A program made the translations under genes and the position numbers. DNA of 64,000 nt from Lunularia cruciata (lineage: Eukaryota > Streptophyta > Marchantiopsida > Lunulariales > Lunulariaceae), in assembly GCA_948567375.1 (NCBI GenBank), contig OX419759.1, positions 38,406,593 to 38,470,592 of the forward strand, written 5' to 3'. Of this stretch, positions 46,301-59,200 are shown piece by piece (the stretch's first letter is position 1; the number at the start of each line of letters is the position of its first letter). The notes beneath the pieces are model-generated. The model saw only the letters and a list, made by a program, of their open reading frames with translations, searched no databases and was not told the origin of the DNA.

Positions 46301-49300
46301 ATACAATGAGGTTAGTATGATATTTGCAATCCAATTGATCTTTGTCAATTACAGCCTTTCTTTTAGCAAATTTATGCTATAAGGATATTGTAGTCATATT
46401 ATACAAAACATTTTGATTTTGGATGAGTTAAGAACTGAGTTGATTGAGAGTTAGACATAGGATACATCTTACATTATCTTGATTTTAAGACAAAATATAC
46501 AAAAAGAGCTTCACTAAGAGAATATTGCTACATTGCAATAGCTAATAACTCATTCTGATTACAACACTAGAAGTACTTTACTCAATTTAGGATTATGGAA
46601 AAGTCAACTCTACAATTGCAATCCTTACCTAAGGTTAAGCAAAAATGGTATTATCTCTATTCCTTGGTAAATATAAAAACTTGGTTTCCATTAGATATAG
46701 ATATATGGTTGTAATCCATATATATCATCTTTTGTACTTGAATTTTTTCTCCAATGCAAGAGCAAATGATCCTTGTTAATGAACCAAAAAGGAACACATT
46801 GAACCCAACGTGTAAACAAAGAACAATTTTAACCTTTAATATGAGAAATCCTTCTAAAATCTTCCCAATATTACTACAACCATCCTTAGGAAATAAAATA
46901 TGTCATTTTCTTTTGCAATTATTTTTGGATTTGCTTCCTCAATCTTTTGTAAAGGGATTTTGTGTTGGCAAAACATCTTTTTTCCCTTGTAATGTTGAAC
47001 TTTCATGTTTATTGTTCTCCTTTTCCTTTGTCTCATAATCTATTTCAATTCTTTCCTTTTAGAGAAAGCTCTTCTTGATAAATTTGAAATAAAGCTTAGA
47101 GAACATTGCAAAAATTTTGATTTTACAAGAATTTTGATAAAAAAATTTTGAATGTAAAATAACACGAAGAAAGTTGCCCTAGCTAGTGCTTGAGTTGGTG
47201 AAGTTGGCCAGATTTGGAGAGGGTTTGAATTGGCAAGAAGAAAAGCTTGAGGCTGAAATTTGGAGAGTGATGTATGTGGCCTTTCAAAACTTAGCATTTC
47301 CTTAGCATAAAGATACATTATACTATGATACAATTTGAGGAAGAGATTATGGACCTTGATCTATTGATTTCATCTAGATGATAATATATATATCTACAAT
47401 AGATTGCACCAACAACACTTAATGTTACTACATGCCACATTATTTTGAGAGTGCATAAGGTTTTGCCTTCCTGAATCCTCATGTTGGAAGGATATGATGG
47501 TGATTTTTGGGAGGATTATATGTACAACTATGTGCCATTCCACCTCCCAAACATTGATGGCACTATGGACCTAAGCTTAAAACTTGCATGTGCAGGCTTG
47601 TATATTATGTGGTTCTTCTTGTGGAGCTGTTACTTTGTAAGTGTGTGATGGTTGTTTGAGAGGATAGCATATGGTGTGTTTGACTCCTCCTCTCATGATG
47701 GCCCTTCAAGGACAGTGGTTATGTCCTAGATGTACTTGAACTATAGCGTGTTCACTCTTTGCGTGGTATAGATTGCACATGGGAGATTAATACAAGAGAT
47801 TAAGAATGGATTTCAATAGCAACTAGCATCTTGATCTTTGCACACCATAGGGCATATCATATATTTGTAGAAGATGGCTATCTAAAGTTAGAGCAACCAA
47901 ACTCCTAGCTAGGGGGCAATTGTGGCACTTTAGAGTTCATGTATGAGTAATGTGCAAATTATACATCTATAGTGTATGATGTTGACAACAATGTATGTTG
48001 TATAGTGATGTATATGTGCACAATAAGATGGTCTTAGTAATATTGAGAAGACCTTACAAGGATTATCAAAAAACATTATTATCAAAATATGAAAATTTTA
48101 TCTTTAGGATTGGGCTCAATTTTCCTACATGTAGTTATTTTTATCTTAGTTCATTAGATGGATCATCTAGTTTGAATTTGGAGAAAAATTTCAAGGACAA
48201 AGCATGAGATATATAATTACTACCATATCTGTATCTAATAAAAAGAAAAAGTGTGAATAAAGGCAATACTATTTATGGCTTAACCAAAGGACTAGAATTG
48301 ATAGTTGTCTTTCTCATAAGCCTAAATTTGCTAAACTAGTCCTAGTGTGGTAAATAGAATGTTAGGAATTTTTTCAACTTTTAATAGGTGTAATTCCCTT
48401 CTAAGTTATTATGTCTTAAAGCAAGATAGTGTGAGATATGTTCTAAGGTTGATCCACATCTTAACCAAATCTAAACCCATCCAAAGCTTACTCAATAGGT
48501 AGTACAAAGTTGCAATATCCTTAGAAGCAAAGTAGTAATTGAAGAATAAGGACAACCACGTAGAAAACATGAAGGATGGGAAGAGGAGTGATTGGATTAC
48601 AAAGATCATACCAACCTTATTGTATGGCTAAAGGACAACAACAACATCAACATTAAGGCATAGGTGATTGTGGTGGGTGAATTATCTACATCGGACCAAA
48701 ACCTGATGGGTGAACAATCAAAGTGATGAAAATGATGCAAAGTATATACCAAAGATTGAGGTTAATTTAAATTACAAAATCAAATGGTTGGAAATGTGAT
48801 ATTTTAGAAGATCACTTGTGATGGTATGTGTGAGAACACGCATAATTTCAGGATTGATCTTACACCATTTATGAGGAGAGAAGAACCAAACTTCAATTGA
48901 ATACTGAAATATGCAGAAACTAATCTCACAAGGGCCAATTTGAATTGTTAAGCATCTACCAACATACCTAGCTACAAGTGCAAGAATAATTGAATTAAGA
49001 AGATAGAGGGAAATAAGGGGTTATGGTTGAAGACTGCAGATTAGCATACAAGCTATGACACTAACAAAGCTACTCCCAAGCTCTTGCTTGAGAGATTAGC
49101 TCAGAGAAACTATCTAATATAGGTATAAGGTTAACATTGAAGACCAAATGGCCATCGGGTGTGTGTATTTGCTACCCTTTCCCTAAGAATTTAGAGTAGA
49201 CATGATAATTAAAGACTTAAATAGTGGGAAGGTACTCCTAAGATTTACTTGACTATTCAAGTAGTTACCAACACTTTGGATTTATGCTTGATCATAGACA

Positions 49301-51190
49301 CATACAAATTGAGTGATGTAAGAGAAGGATTGCCAACAAGAGGAGAAGCTTGGATCACACCATTTTTTTCAAGATGATACTTATAATAGAAGAGAGGTAT
49401 ACAGACTTATTAATATTTTGGTTTAGAACGGTGTTCAAGTTTCTTCTCCTAATATTCCACCCAGATCAGCTTGATTGTATTAGCAAGACTTGCGTAGCTA
49501 CAGTAAGAGGTACCATCATTTATGGAAAAAGGTTAACTTGAATACATCAATCCAAAAGAGTGTATGAATAGTAGGCACTACAAACAAGAGAGGTAGATTT
49601 GATAGAATCTCTCCCTACCTGTATCATATTTATAGAACCTATTATCTACTCCAACCAAAAGAGAAGGAATGGGACAAATAGTTATTAGTCTAGACTAATT
49701 GGACTGCACCACACATAACCCAAGTCCCAATGAGCGGCCTTCCTAGCAAGGTAGGATCTGATAAAGTGCATGTCATACCCTCATCTCAACCAAAGCCATA
49801 CTTACTCTTGTGGAGTTGCACCAAGTTTGATGTAAATCAGTCAATCAAAACTTAGGGGAATAGAAAGACAAATTTGATGGCATTATTGTTTGTAACCATT
49901 ATTGTTTATTACACTCCACAATATTTTAATGCAATTCATTCAGCTTCTTCCCAGGCCATTCAAAATTCTCAATGAGGGGCAATTTATTATTTTAGGTGGT
50001 TATCTTATTTGTAACAGCATGGGATGTTGAGAATGTCATGCACACAATTGAGTAATTGGTGCTTAACACAAATGAGAAAGATGTACTAGATGTACTTCCA
50101 TGCTACAAACCAAAAAAGTAAGGAGTTTGATAGGAGACCTAACCTAAGTGACTAAGGAGCTGGAATCAACAAAGAATTGAGCAATTCAATGATAGTCAAT
50201 TCTAGTTGGTGTACATGCTTATTGCAATGGATGCATATATTTTATTTTAAGCGTATACATGCTGAGGCTTATAATGCAAGTTAGATGATGCAACTTATGG
50301 GAGAAAGAGAGCATCAACAAACTTCTTGATAATTACCTAAAAAGTTGGAGTGTAGGTTCTAATCAATTCAAGATGAGATGTTGGAAGAGGTATTCAATCA
50401 ATAATTACAGAAAATAATTATTATCTAATTATCTTAAAGGTATAAAGGAGCAAACACATGAAGGAATATCCTTCTAGGTATGAAAGAGAATGGACCAAAA
50501 GTGAGAGGAGATTTACTTGTGGATGTAGTCAAGGTCAAGTCATTAGTCAGGGTCTTAAGGCACCTATGCCTCATAAAGTCAAATCTTCTATAAGAGTTGT
50601 ATTATTAGATGTAATTTAATCGTCAAATTTTTATTTTAACATAGACTTAAAGCTTCGTTTCTATATTTTTTTAGGTGTTTTGATTTCTTTATCTTATTCT
50701 CATCTTATTTAAAAAAATTAGAACTCTGTGTAGATAAAACAAAGTTCCATCAGAATAGAATAGAATATGTAGTAATCTAAACAAAATTATAAGACAATAA
50801 ATGTGATATAAATGGTATATTATGTATATTAATGAAGATATATTATTTAATTTTTATGTTTTATTTCCAGTTCTTCATTTCTATATTCTTACAGTTATAT
50901 TGAAAAGTATATATCTCCAATTAAGTATTAAAATAACATTTCTTATAGAAATATATCTGAAATTGAATATTTATTTATTAAGATGATATGATTTTAATTA
51001 AAAATAAAAACAAAAAAATGATATAACGAACTGAAAATTTTCTAAAATTTTCTTAAAATTATATATATTTAAACCAAGTATTCAAACTAAAATCATATTC
51101 GATATGGAGTTTATTAGGGTTTCAGTTTTAGTTTCCCACGTCAATAAGTTAGTTTTTATATTTCGTTGGATGTTTCATACATTGGTTTAG
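43380..51190. other. Long stretch of AT-rich, decayed repeat DNA
   Basis: No gene recognised. 43380-44100 and 50590-51110 are extremely AT-rich. 44100-46400 reads on the minus strand as broken Lys/Glu-rich frames of the kind seen in decayed retroelements, without a diagnostic motif. 47400-50500 shows only short frames. Dispersed repeat copy 3 lies at 47175-47252. The block separates the intact permease gene from its inverted copy and so probably marks one or more insertions. Confidence 0.4.
47175..47252 (+). repeat. Dispersed repeat, copy 3 of 3
   Basis: About 90% identical over 75 bp to 27045-27120: ctagctagtgcttgagttgg, then ggccagatttgg and gaattggcaagaagaaa. Truncated compared with the other two copies. 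Confidence 0.75.
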
Positions 51191-51199
51191 CTTGTCCTT

Positions 51200-51450
51200 T
51201 CTGATGTATCCGTAAGGTTTGGGAATACATGGTGTTCCGTTTTAGTTTGTCCCTGCAAATGATATGTCAAGCTTATCATATTTCGCTCGAGGTTTTTGAG
51301 GTTTGTGCATGAATTTTGCTTGTCAGTTGCTTATGGCGAGTTCATAGTTCCGTAAACATTCCATATTTCTATTCTTTGTCCACATTACTCACTATATGTG
51401 TTACATATAAGCATTGAGGCACATAAATTTGTTTCAATCTGCTGAGTAAT
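51200..51450. repeat. Inverted copy of 43.02-43.26 kb
   Basis: Reverse-complement matches to 43020-43260 include gtcaagcttatcatatttcg, aggttttkgtgcat and gtaaayattccatatttct, in the expected inverted order. It lies immediately upstream of the inverted permease fragment. Confidence 0.75.
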
Positions 51451-51669
51451 AATCGAGTGAGAAATCCTGCTTGAGTACTAATCGAGTGGAATTCAAACAG
51501 AAACAGGCGGCCTATCAATTTGTTAATTTAGTGCAATCTTGCAGGAATACGCGCAAGAGTGCATGTATACTGGTGCATGCAAGAGGGCATGTACCAGTTA
51601 TATATGCAGCTGTGAAATATGCGTATATAACATAGGTTTGTATATAACATGAAATCCTGAAAGCCTAGA

Positions 51670-52055
51670 TTAGATGTGGAATTGGCTACTAGTTGTCATG
51701 AAGGTCCAGCACAAGACCGCGTACAAGGTGAACTGGAATTCGACGATTATGGACGTCCAAGAACGTACCGGTATGTTATCGAATTAGTCCGTGATGCTCT
51801 TTGGATGCGGTGAGAGAGTAGCTCATGCTTACACATCTCAGTCGTTGAACTTCCAAATGGCCCGTTGCTGAATACACTGAACTCTTGCATCGAGACTCAA
51901 TCTCCTCTCCTACTTAGATGCTTCGTTTCTCGACTGTACTGTGGGACAGGAACAGCCTCTGCACACCTATCACAGCAATGATAGGATCTGAAGCTCTTAG
52001 CTTGGCACGGAGTGTTACCCACCTGGGCTGTATAATTGGCCCGTTGGTGAACTAG
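51670..52055 (+). pseudogene. Inverted permease fragment (exons 1 and 2 remains)
   Basis: Plus-strand sequence matches the start of the permease gene at 41.2-41.6 kb. From 51673 come DVELA, AQDRVQ and DDYGRPR with a following GTATGT donor, as at exon 1 of the gene. After an intron-like stretch, 51940-52055 matches exon 2 around GTASAH and the conserved GATAGGATCTG/CTTAGCTTGG. The second exon carries in-frame stops and a deletion near its start, so it is dead. Orientation is opposite to the intact gene. Confidence 0.8.
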
Positions 52056-52114
52056 CAACTAGCATAACAACTAGCAGCATGTCTCATGGCCAATTTACAT
52101 CTAAGCCCTCTAAC

Positions 52115-52380
52115 TTGTTTATTTTTGAGATTACTCAATCTCTGGAAACCAGCCACTACTTTGCATCACACCCACCAAAAGACTTGCCACATTCTTCCAA
52201 GGAGTTTATAAACCAGTTTATAAGGTTTCCATGTTCATGGAATCGACTCGGGGCATCAGCCACTCCTTTGCATCACACTCACCGAAAGACTTGCCACATT
52301 CATCCAAGGACGACCCAGTTTATAGGCTCTCCATGCTCATGTGCTCGACTCGACGCGGCTGCTACTCTAATTTGTGTGGC
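52115..52380. repeat. Two further copies of the permease promoter segment
   Basis: Two adjacent units (about 52120-52230 and 52245-52370) each contain cacccaccaaaagacttgcc or cactcaccgaaagacttgcc, a tttata element and ctccatgctcatg or its like. They match 41.6-41.75 and 42.25-42.4 kb in the same orientation as those, although the exon fragment beside them is inverted. Confidence 0.75.
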
Positions 52381-52399
52381 CGATTTGCACTCGCGACGT

Positions 52400-53500
52400 T
52401 TTTGCTCGTCCAGAGCAAAATAGAGCGTCGGACTCTTCAAAACGGCCACGAACGGGGTGTGTAGATGGATTTCAAAAATTGATATAGGGTTGTGCAAGAT
52501 GGCCGCGAACTGGGTAATCGGATGGGATACAAGAGTCTGAAAAACGACAACAAACAGGGTGTGCGAATGGATTCAAATAACTGATACAAGACTGGGAAGG
52601 TAGCAGAAGAAGCTGCGGTAAATGAAGACTGATGAATTGTGAGGTAACCATAGTGGAGAGGTTCTAGACTTGAAAAAAAGATTTTGATACAGGAATTTAC
52701 CAAGGGGTGCTGTGCGGGATCCACTGTCACTGCCGGAATCCTTTGGGCAGCTTTTTAATCTCCAGTATTTGAGTTTTGAAGCGGCACTCAAGCGGCTTGC
52801 GGCTTCATTTTGAAACCTAGTCACTCTGGAAGAATCGACGTTGGTTATCTGCACTTAGTAGGACCTCAAATCACTATCAGTTCATTTCAGTGGCCTCAAC
52901 GAAGGCAGGATCTTGAATCGAATGCTGTGTAACGTTCAATTACGGGGAATCAACCAAGTCGGAGCGACTGCGGTTAATGGACTGTAATCACTGTGGAATT
53001 TATTGTCTGCTTCGTGGTCTTAATTAAGGATCGGATAGTTTGACGATTTACTTTGGGAACATAGACGTGACGCAAAATTTTATAAAAAAGAACTCAAAAT
53101 TAAAGTACAAATTGTACACGGTGAGAATAATTGAGTCTCCATCGAATAATTTGCAAGAGCAAATACCATTTTAAGGCTTATCTTTAATGTTGATTTAGTT
53201 GAAGTCCGATCCAAAGTAGACAAATTCTATAAGTGAACAATCTATGGACGCTGATGAACAAATGGGTCCCCAGAATGATAATTTTTCTTAAGGTACATAT
53301 AAGGATTGAATCTCAGCGTAGAATTTTGAACATATATGTAAAAAGGTTGTAAAACGAAAAATAAAATATCCTGAAAGTGAGAAGATCGTAATTTTTTTTT
53401 AATATTTAATGCGCTTTCATGATCACAGGAATTTTATGTTACGAAATATAGTTACAATAGATTGAAAATATAAAAATAAAGAAGTTATTTGGTTCCATTT
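52400..53500. other. Possible small exon, otherwise no gene
   Basis: On the minus strand a frame starting at ATG 52854 gives about 53 residues (MQITNVDSSRVTRFQNEAAS at its start, Ser-rich after that) up to a plausible GTAAAT donor near 52695. It has balanced composition unlike the AT-rich neighbours and may be a first exon. I could not find a following exon and do not recognise the protein. The rest shows nothing. Confidence 0.25.
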
Positions 53501-53514
53501 ATTCAGTTACCAAA

Positions 53515-53757
53515 ATGGTAACCGAAAAAATGGAATGCCCTCTGCATATTAAAAGAAGTAAAAAATTTAAGCATAATTATGACTTTTGGGGAACTAGAAC
53601 TAAACTTTTTCTTCTACAAGAAGTCAACGAAAATTTCTTTTTTTATTCAAGAGGTTCTCTCAATATTCAAATAAAAAGAAGTGATAGTCATGGAAAAAGT
53701 TATTATGATCAGGCAAACGAAGATATTTGGAAGAACAAACAGGACAAATGGATTTAA
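53515..53757 (+). other. Unrecognised 80-codon frame, plastid-like in character
   Basis: ATG at 53515; Lys/Asn/Phe-rich protein with FFFYSRGSLNIQIKRSD. The AT-rich codon use and wording recall plastid ycf1-type sequence, so a nuclear insertion of plastid DNA is possible. This rests on impression only. A second frame, 53681-53899, overlaps it. Confidence 0.25.
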
Positions 53758-53888
53758 ATGGATTTCTTTGAAGAATACACCAAATCCTTCAACTGCCGCG
53801 ATGCAGAAAACAAAGTCAAGCACAAGATTGTACTGTTTTGGGACCGTCAGGGACCTTCGTATCTTGTTGTACCATAACAAATTTACTT

Positions 53889-54080
53889 GTCAGATTTGAT
53901 TACGTAGAATTATGGCATTTGGAAAACTAGAGTATCTAATTATTGTCTAGCGTCTTTTGGGCCTAAGAGATAAATATACAGATTTGATTAAGTAGAATTA
54001 TGGCCTTTGGTTAAGAAACATATGGCATTGGTGAAGAGATAAATAGACAGATTTGATTGAGTAGAGTTATGGCATTAATC
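53889..54080. repeat. Degenerate repeat, three units
   Basis: The phrase cagatttgattangtagartt followed by atggc occurs at about 53890, 53979 and 54048, with spacings of about 89 and 69 bp. Confidence 0.75.
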
Positions 54081-54315
54081 ACTAAATGTAAATTTCTTGA
54101 GATAATCACCGCCTGTCTTTATTTGGAAGAGCTGGGGCGATACCACAGTACAAATATCTGTATTCTATCACTCGAGGAGACCAGTTGTTTACAAATTTTC
54201 TTCAGAATACTTTCAGAAAGAGACCTCCTTCTTAAAGTGATGAGAAACAAGAACCTACAAAAGCTAAGCAACATCACCACTAAGAAATTACAAAATTCTT
54301 ACTTGCTCTCTTATA

Positions 54316-54712
54316 TTCACTACCGAGTCTAGGAACGCTCAAAGTACAATTGACTAATCAAAGCACCATCAATAACCACCACCTCCTGCTGACAAACTAA
54401 ACTAAACCCATCCAACTCTGTGTCATGTATATCCGCAGGGGAAATAGACACTAAAGGGGGAGAATCCTAAGGCCCTCAATATGCACACAGTGCTTGTTAA
54501 AAAATGGCAACAATCCAGCGATGAACTTGTGACGTCCACAAAAATCTATCTTCAAGACTGGAACACCTAAATTCACTCGAAGGAATAAAAATATAGATCT
54601 TATGAAAAACAACTTAGCATAGGCAATTTAAGTTTAGTAAACAGGGAAATATGAAATTCCACAATATTACCTGAACAAGTGTACTACAATGTATAAGTTC
54701 CCGAATATCATC
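54316..54712 (-). pseudogene. Permease fragment (end of exon 5, exon 6), broken
   Basis: Minus strand. 54316-54585 matches exon 6 of the permease gene at about 39355-39640 (shared gtatatccgcaggggaaatag, gaatcctaaggcc). 54595-54712 matches the preceding intron and the end of exon 5 (cctgaa, aagtgtac, gtataagttcccgaatac), with a small deletion. Frames are broken by indels and stops. The fragment stops abruptly at about 54712. Confidence 0.85.
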
Positions 54713-54714
54713 TT

Positions 54715-57190
54715 GATGATATCACATTCTCCCATTCTCTTGAGACATTCAAGAACGCTGTTAGTTCTATTATGTCCAAGTCATAGTACGTGGTTCCGTT
54801 TATGTTCTTGTGAGGTTGCGTCCTTCTGAGCATTCAGCCTCAAGAGGACAGAGTTTTGCATGATTTTACATTTTAATAGTCTTCTTCACTGATAGTTTAG
54901 TTTAGTTTAGGCAGATTGTTTTAGGTCAAAATTATGAAGTATGAGAAGTTTGTGCAGATTGGCTTTCATGCATTTCAATCAAGGATAGCTTGTCCTACTC
55001 TATCAAGGAGGGACAATTGGGTGATTTATGGCATTATTCCATTTTGTTGTTTCATCTTGGTAAGGTATACATCAATTTTTTTGTCTTGTGAGATTCAAGA
55101 TATATAGACAGCCATAGATAGTTGACCAATTGGAAAAAGAGTCAACAACAAAAAGAGGTAAAGATCCAAGTCTCACACTTGACTAAGAGAATTTAGAGTG
55201 TTGAACCACACAAACACCTGAGACCATACACTTAATTAATCATCCTATAAGCTCTTTATTGGTCAAACAAAATAGCTTTTATAAACATATTCTCCAATTG
55301 ATACTAATATGCTATTTGCATAATGTTCAAGAGAGCACTTTGACATATTGAGTTCTGACATCCACTCATTAATTTTCAATTCTTTTGGACACGTCTTTGT
55401 TGGTTCCATTGTGTGCTTTGATAGTTCTAGATCTTACTATGCTAGCACTCCAAGAGATTCATGAGCTTTAAGCAAAGTTAGAATTTTCAATAACTTTTCC
55501 ATTTTGAAGGTGCTTAATCATATTTGAGAGTGACAAAAACACATTTATGCTTATCCTAGATAGGTATTTGTTGGAATAGCTATCTATGGACCTCAAGCAT
55601 TTTGATAGTTCATCCCAAGTTCCAATAAAAAGTATTAGATTTCCCAAGGTACCTAATCTGCTCAATCACTTCATGTGAATATATTCAAAAGTTACCTACC
55701 TTGACAATCTTAAGTCATTGTCCAATCTCACTTGAGAGTTGTAGTTGGAGTTGATGCTCCCTAGTTCAATAAGGTATGTATTATCTAGAGAATAATTATA
55801 CGTCCTCCATTGTGGTGCCAATGTTTTGCTTGAACCAATTTATCAAAAACTTGATTGTATACAACTCAAATCTCAAGACATGAATTTAGGCTTGAAGTGA
55901 GTGTCTTGCAGGAGCAAGTAGGATAAAATGAAAGATAATGATGGTCACAAAGAAAAATATGAGCCATTCCACCACCTTCATATCTTTTTGCTTGCAATGT
56001 TCTAGCAAAAGGGTTGGATTCTAGACAAAAGTATCCATTTGAGAGACTTGATTGTTCATGCCATAAATGATCAACATATTTTCTGTAGGTTCTACCCTAC
56101 TAAACAAGAGTCTTGAGCTCATTCAATACCATAAATCCTTAATTTCAAACAATAGTAAATAGACAATTTGATATTAGATGTAGTTTGAATTTCTTCAAGT
56201 TTTAATTTGACTCTCCTTGCTCTTAGATCCAAGAATTACCAGAATCTACTCTTTGACTTGCAACATGAACAACTGTGAAGTGCTTTCCAATAAAGGTATT
56301 ACAAAACTTTTCTCACTCCACTCATATAGTCTTCATAAACTTGACCATCCTTGAATAGTTGAAAATTCAGATATTGCTTTGATATTTAATTACTATTATT
56401 TTTATAATATTTTTTTGTTTAAACTCATCCATTATCTCAAATATCAGTGGGTTGCATTGCTTGAGGAAGCTCTTGTTAACATTGTCATGCTACTGTAGCA
56501 AGCAAGAAAATTTGTACTTAAGTTGTGCAAAAACAAAAGTAGCTCTGCCTCAATGTTGATGTTGCAAGAGCAAATGTTGAAGCTCCATTAGTCATCAAAA
56601 AAAAAATCTTCCTGATCTATATCAAACAACCAAGCGGCTTTAATTGCTATATCAAGAGCTTCTAATTTTGTAAAAGCCATTTGTATCAAGGTCATTTTTC
56701 CAAAGCAATTGACCTTGATGAAACCCATCAAAGTCAAGTTCTATGAATTTATTCTAAAGTTTTATGCTAAATTGTAATCACTATATGTCTTGGAGTGCAT
56801 TTGAACATAAATCTTCTTCAATTCTAATCAAGACATCATAAATGATATCAATATACCATCATCATCAAGAATTCTTTTAACCATTTCATGAATGTTTTTA
56901 TAACATCAAGATCTCTACCAAAATCCTCGCTTCTCCTTTGGCTTTTACTTGTTACCATAAAATTTCTTCATAGTCAATATCTAGCCATTGACACTTCATC
57001 GTACACCAAAGTTTCCTATTGGGAATGAAAGTGCATATCTCCATCATGAAATCCAACCTATTTTGTGTCAATTCAGCTTCATAGTGCATGTGTGTGACAC
57101 TATCAATCATACTATGTGAAATATGACAATTATGTTCCTCATAGAGGCAAAATATTCCTCCCTCAACAATGTAGTCTCTACCTTGAAAAA
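54715..57190. other. No gene recognised
   Basis: Moderately AT-rich DNA with only short frames (55468-55665 minus; 56952-57221 minus), none recognisable. It separates two broken permease copies and is probably inserted repeat sequence. Confidence 0.35.
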
Positions 57191-57193
57191 AAG

Positions 57194-57561
57194 ATATGTG
57201 AATAGGATTTGAATTTTGCACTTATTGTTACCAAATTGTCTAATTTTGAAATATAAAAACCTTCCGAGGATAACATTTTTGCTTTCAAAAGCCCCAATGC
57301 ACTTGTTCTATGCTTCTTAAAAAGAATCTTGTCAATAAAAAATCTTCTTTTTGTTTCCCAAATATAAGGTAATAGGGATATGTGAATAGGATTTGAATTG
57401 TGCACTTATTGTTACCAAATTGTCCAATTTTAAAATATAAGAACCCTCCAAGGATAACATTTTTGCTTTCAAAAAGCACCAAATCACTTGTTTTGTGCTT
57501 CTTAAAAATAATCTTGTCAATAAAAAATCTTCTTTTGTTTCCCAAATATAAGGTAATAGGC
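57194..57561. repeat. 184-bp tandem duplication
   Basis: 57194-57377 and 57378-57561, exact 184-bp offset, roughly 90% alike (both begin atatgtgaataggatttgaa and end caaatataaggtaatagg). It lies upstream of a primer-binding-like site and so may be within an LTR. Confidence 0.9.
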
Positions 57562-57738
57562 CAACTTCGAAAGAGGTGCTACAAACAAACAAATACCAGA
57601 ATCATCATGAGATGCGGGAGAATAATTTGAATATCCAATAACAATCATACTAGTTTCAGGGTTATCATATGTGGATAGAGATCTACAACAACCAAATGCA
57701 GACAAAGATCCACCTCATAGTGGAGGATGGCTGTAGCA

Positions 57739-57748
57739 ATGGTATCAG
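57739..57748 (+). promoter_or_regulatory. Primer-binding-site-like sequence (initiator tRNA-Met)
   Basis: TGGTATCAGA, ten bases complementary to the 3' end of initiator tRNA-Met, preceded closely by gtagca, a possible LTR end. Only about 130 bp of downstream sequence precedes the permease-linked block, so the element is truncated. Confidence 0.45.
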
Positions 57749-57977
57749 AATCAAGGATCTCATCTCATGATTAGAGACTAAAAGATTTAAAGTATCAATT
57801 TGAAAATTCATTTCCAGTGAAAAACTTTATTAAATTTTCTGTCCTTGCAGGTCATGTCCTCACTACCTTTATCAAAATAAAGCCTTTTTAAAATCAAAAT
57901 CACCATCCAGAATGAAAAATCTATTAAAATATAACATCAAAATATTGAAAGTTCTGTTCTAGCGATGCTGAATGCTC

Positions 57978-58605
57978 CCAGAACACAGTCTAACGAGGAC
58001 AGAAATGAAAACTGCCCAATATCCCTGTACTGCTGCTAGAAAATAGCATCAATACAGCGATGAATGTCAAGGCACACACAAAAACCAATCCCCAAATTAT
58101 GACATAAAATTGCACAAAACACACACAAAGCAAAAAGAATACATAAGTCTTGACCTTGGGGCTCGGTCGAAGGAAACCCCTCCTAGTGCTCTCCTGGTTC
58201 ATCGCATAAATGGACTGAACAAAGACCTGAAGAAGATTGACAGAAGTTTGTGAATTCAAAAGGTTTTGAACTCAACTAAAGTTTTGAATATAGAAGTTCC
58301 AAACTGACAAAAGTATAACAATACTGGAAAGGTTTTACATAAGCGTACAACGACGATACATAAGTTGCCAAATATCACGAAACTATAAGGGTCATAAAAT
58401 CTCAAACCCATAATCATGTTTCTAGGAGCTGCATTCCCAAAAGCAACAAATGTAAAACGTCCAATCCAATAAAACATAAAATAAATGACCAGAGCATCTT
58501 TTTCAAGGTTTGCTTTCTGTTGGTTGCCGCCTAAAGGTATTCTGCTTTTATTGCAAAATGTGGTTAGTCCATTACAAGAGATTAACCTTTGCATAAATAA
58601 ATTTC
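57978..58605 (-). pseudogene. Permease fragment (exons 5 and 6), broken
   Basis: Minus strand. 58226-57978 matches exon 6, with a preserved CAG acceptor before 58226 and open reading to GILGSFHFCPR, then it is cut off at the block shared with 37.88 kb. 58334-58547 matches exon 5 (FVAFGNAAPRN, FVIFGNLCIVV). The homology runs on to about 58605 in the intron. The last third of exon 6 is missing and exon 5 has lost several residues. It is separate from the 54.3 kb copy because both carry the same part of exon 6. Confidence 0.88.
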
Positions 58606-58609
58606 AGTA

Positions 58610-59200
58610 CATTTACAAGAGGATATACAAATTATAATTTTCACACTTTGATTTTTTGTGAAGGAAACCTAGTTAATATAACTTTAAAACCTACAAAAAG
58701 TTACATGGTAAAATAGATCTGGATTTTATATGAAAATAACTTGTTTCAACATCCGTATGAATTTGAAAGAAAATATTCAGTAATGAAACCATATATGAGT
58801 TTGTGCTAAGCATTGAAAAATAATACAGATCTTTTTGTGCTTCAAACTGGTTTATTAAATTCTATGAATTTTTATTATACCCTTCAAGTGAAAAAATCTA
58901 TACATGTAGAGGATATTTTATACGAGGAGATGAGAATAATCAGATAGAAAGAGCTCTTTCTAGATGTCTTAGAAATTTATCACTATATTTTAAAAAATAG
59001 AACAATGTAATGTTTCATAAATTCTATAAATTATCTTTCTAGATAATATATAATTAGACATTACTTTTTAATGTCTAATTATATTCAAAAATAGAATTTC
59101 CAAAAATTATATTTCATATATATATATCCATTCTCCAAAGAAATCCATTTGTTCTGTGTATTCTTTTAAATATCTTCTATGGCCTGGTCATACTTCTAAT
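58610..59200. other. AT-rich spacer with a perfect inverted repeat
   Basis: No gene. Arms 59048-59063 and 59069-59084 form a perfect 16-bp inverted repeat (atataattagacatta and its complement) around a 5-nt loop. Confidence 0.6.

Noticed and set aside
44100..46400. Fourth copy of the coiled-coil family on the minus strand
   Set aside because: Composition is similar, but I found no NQAVFF-type block or matching motif order.
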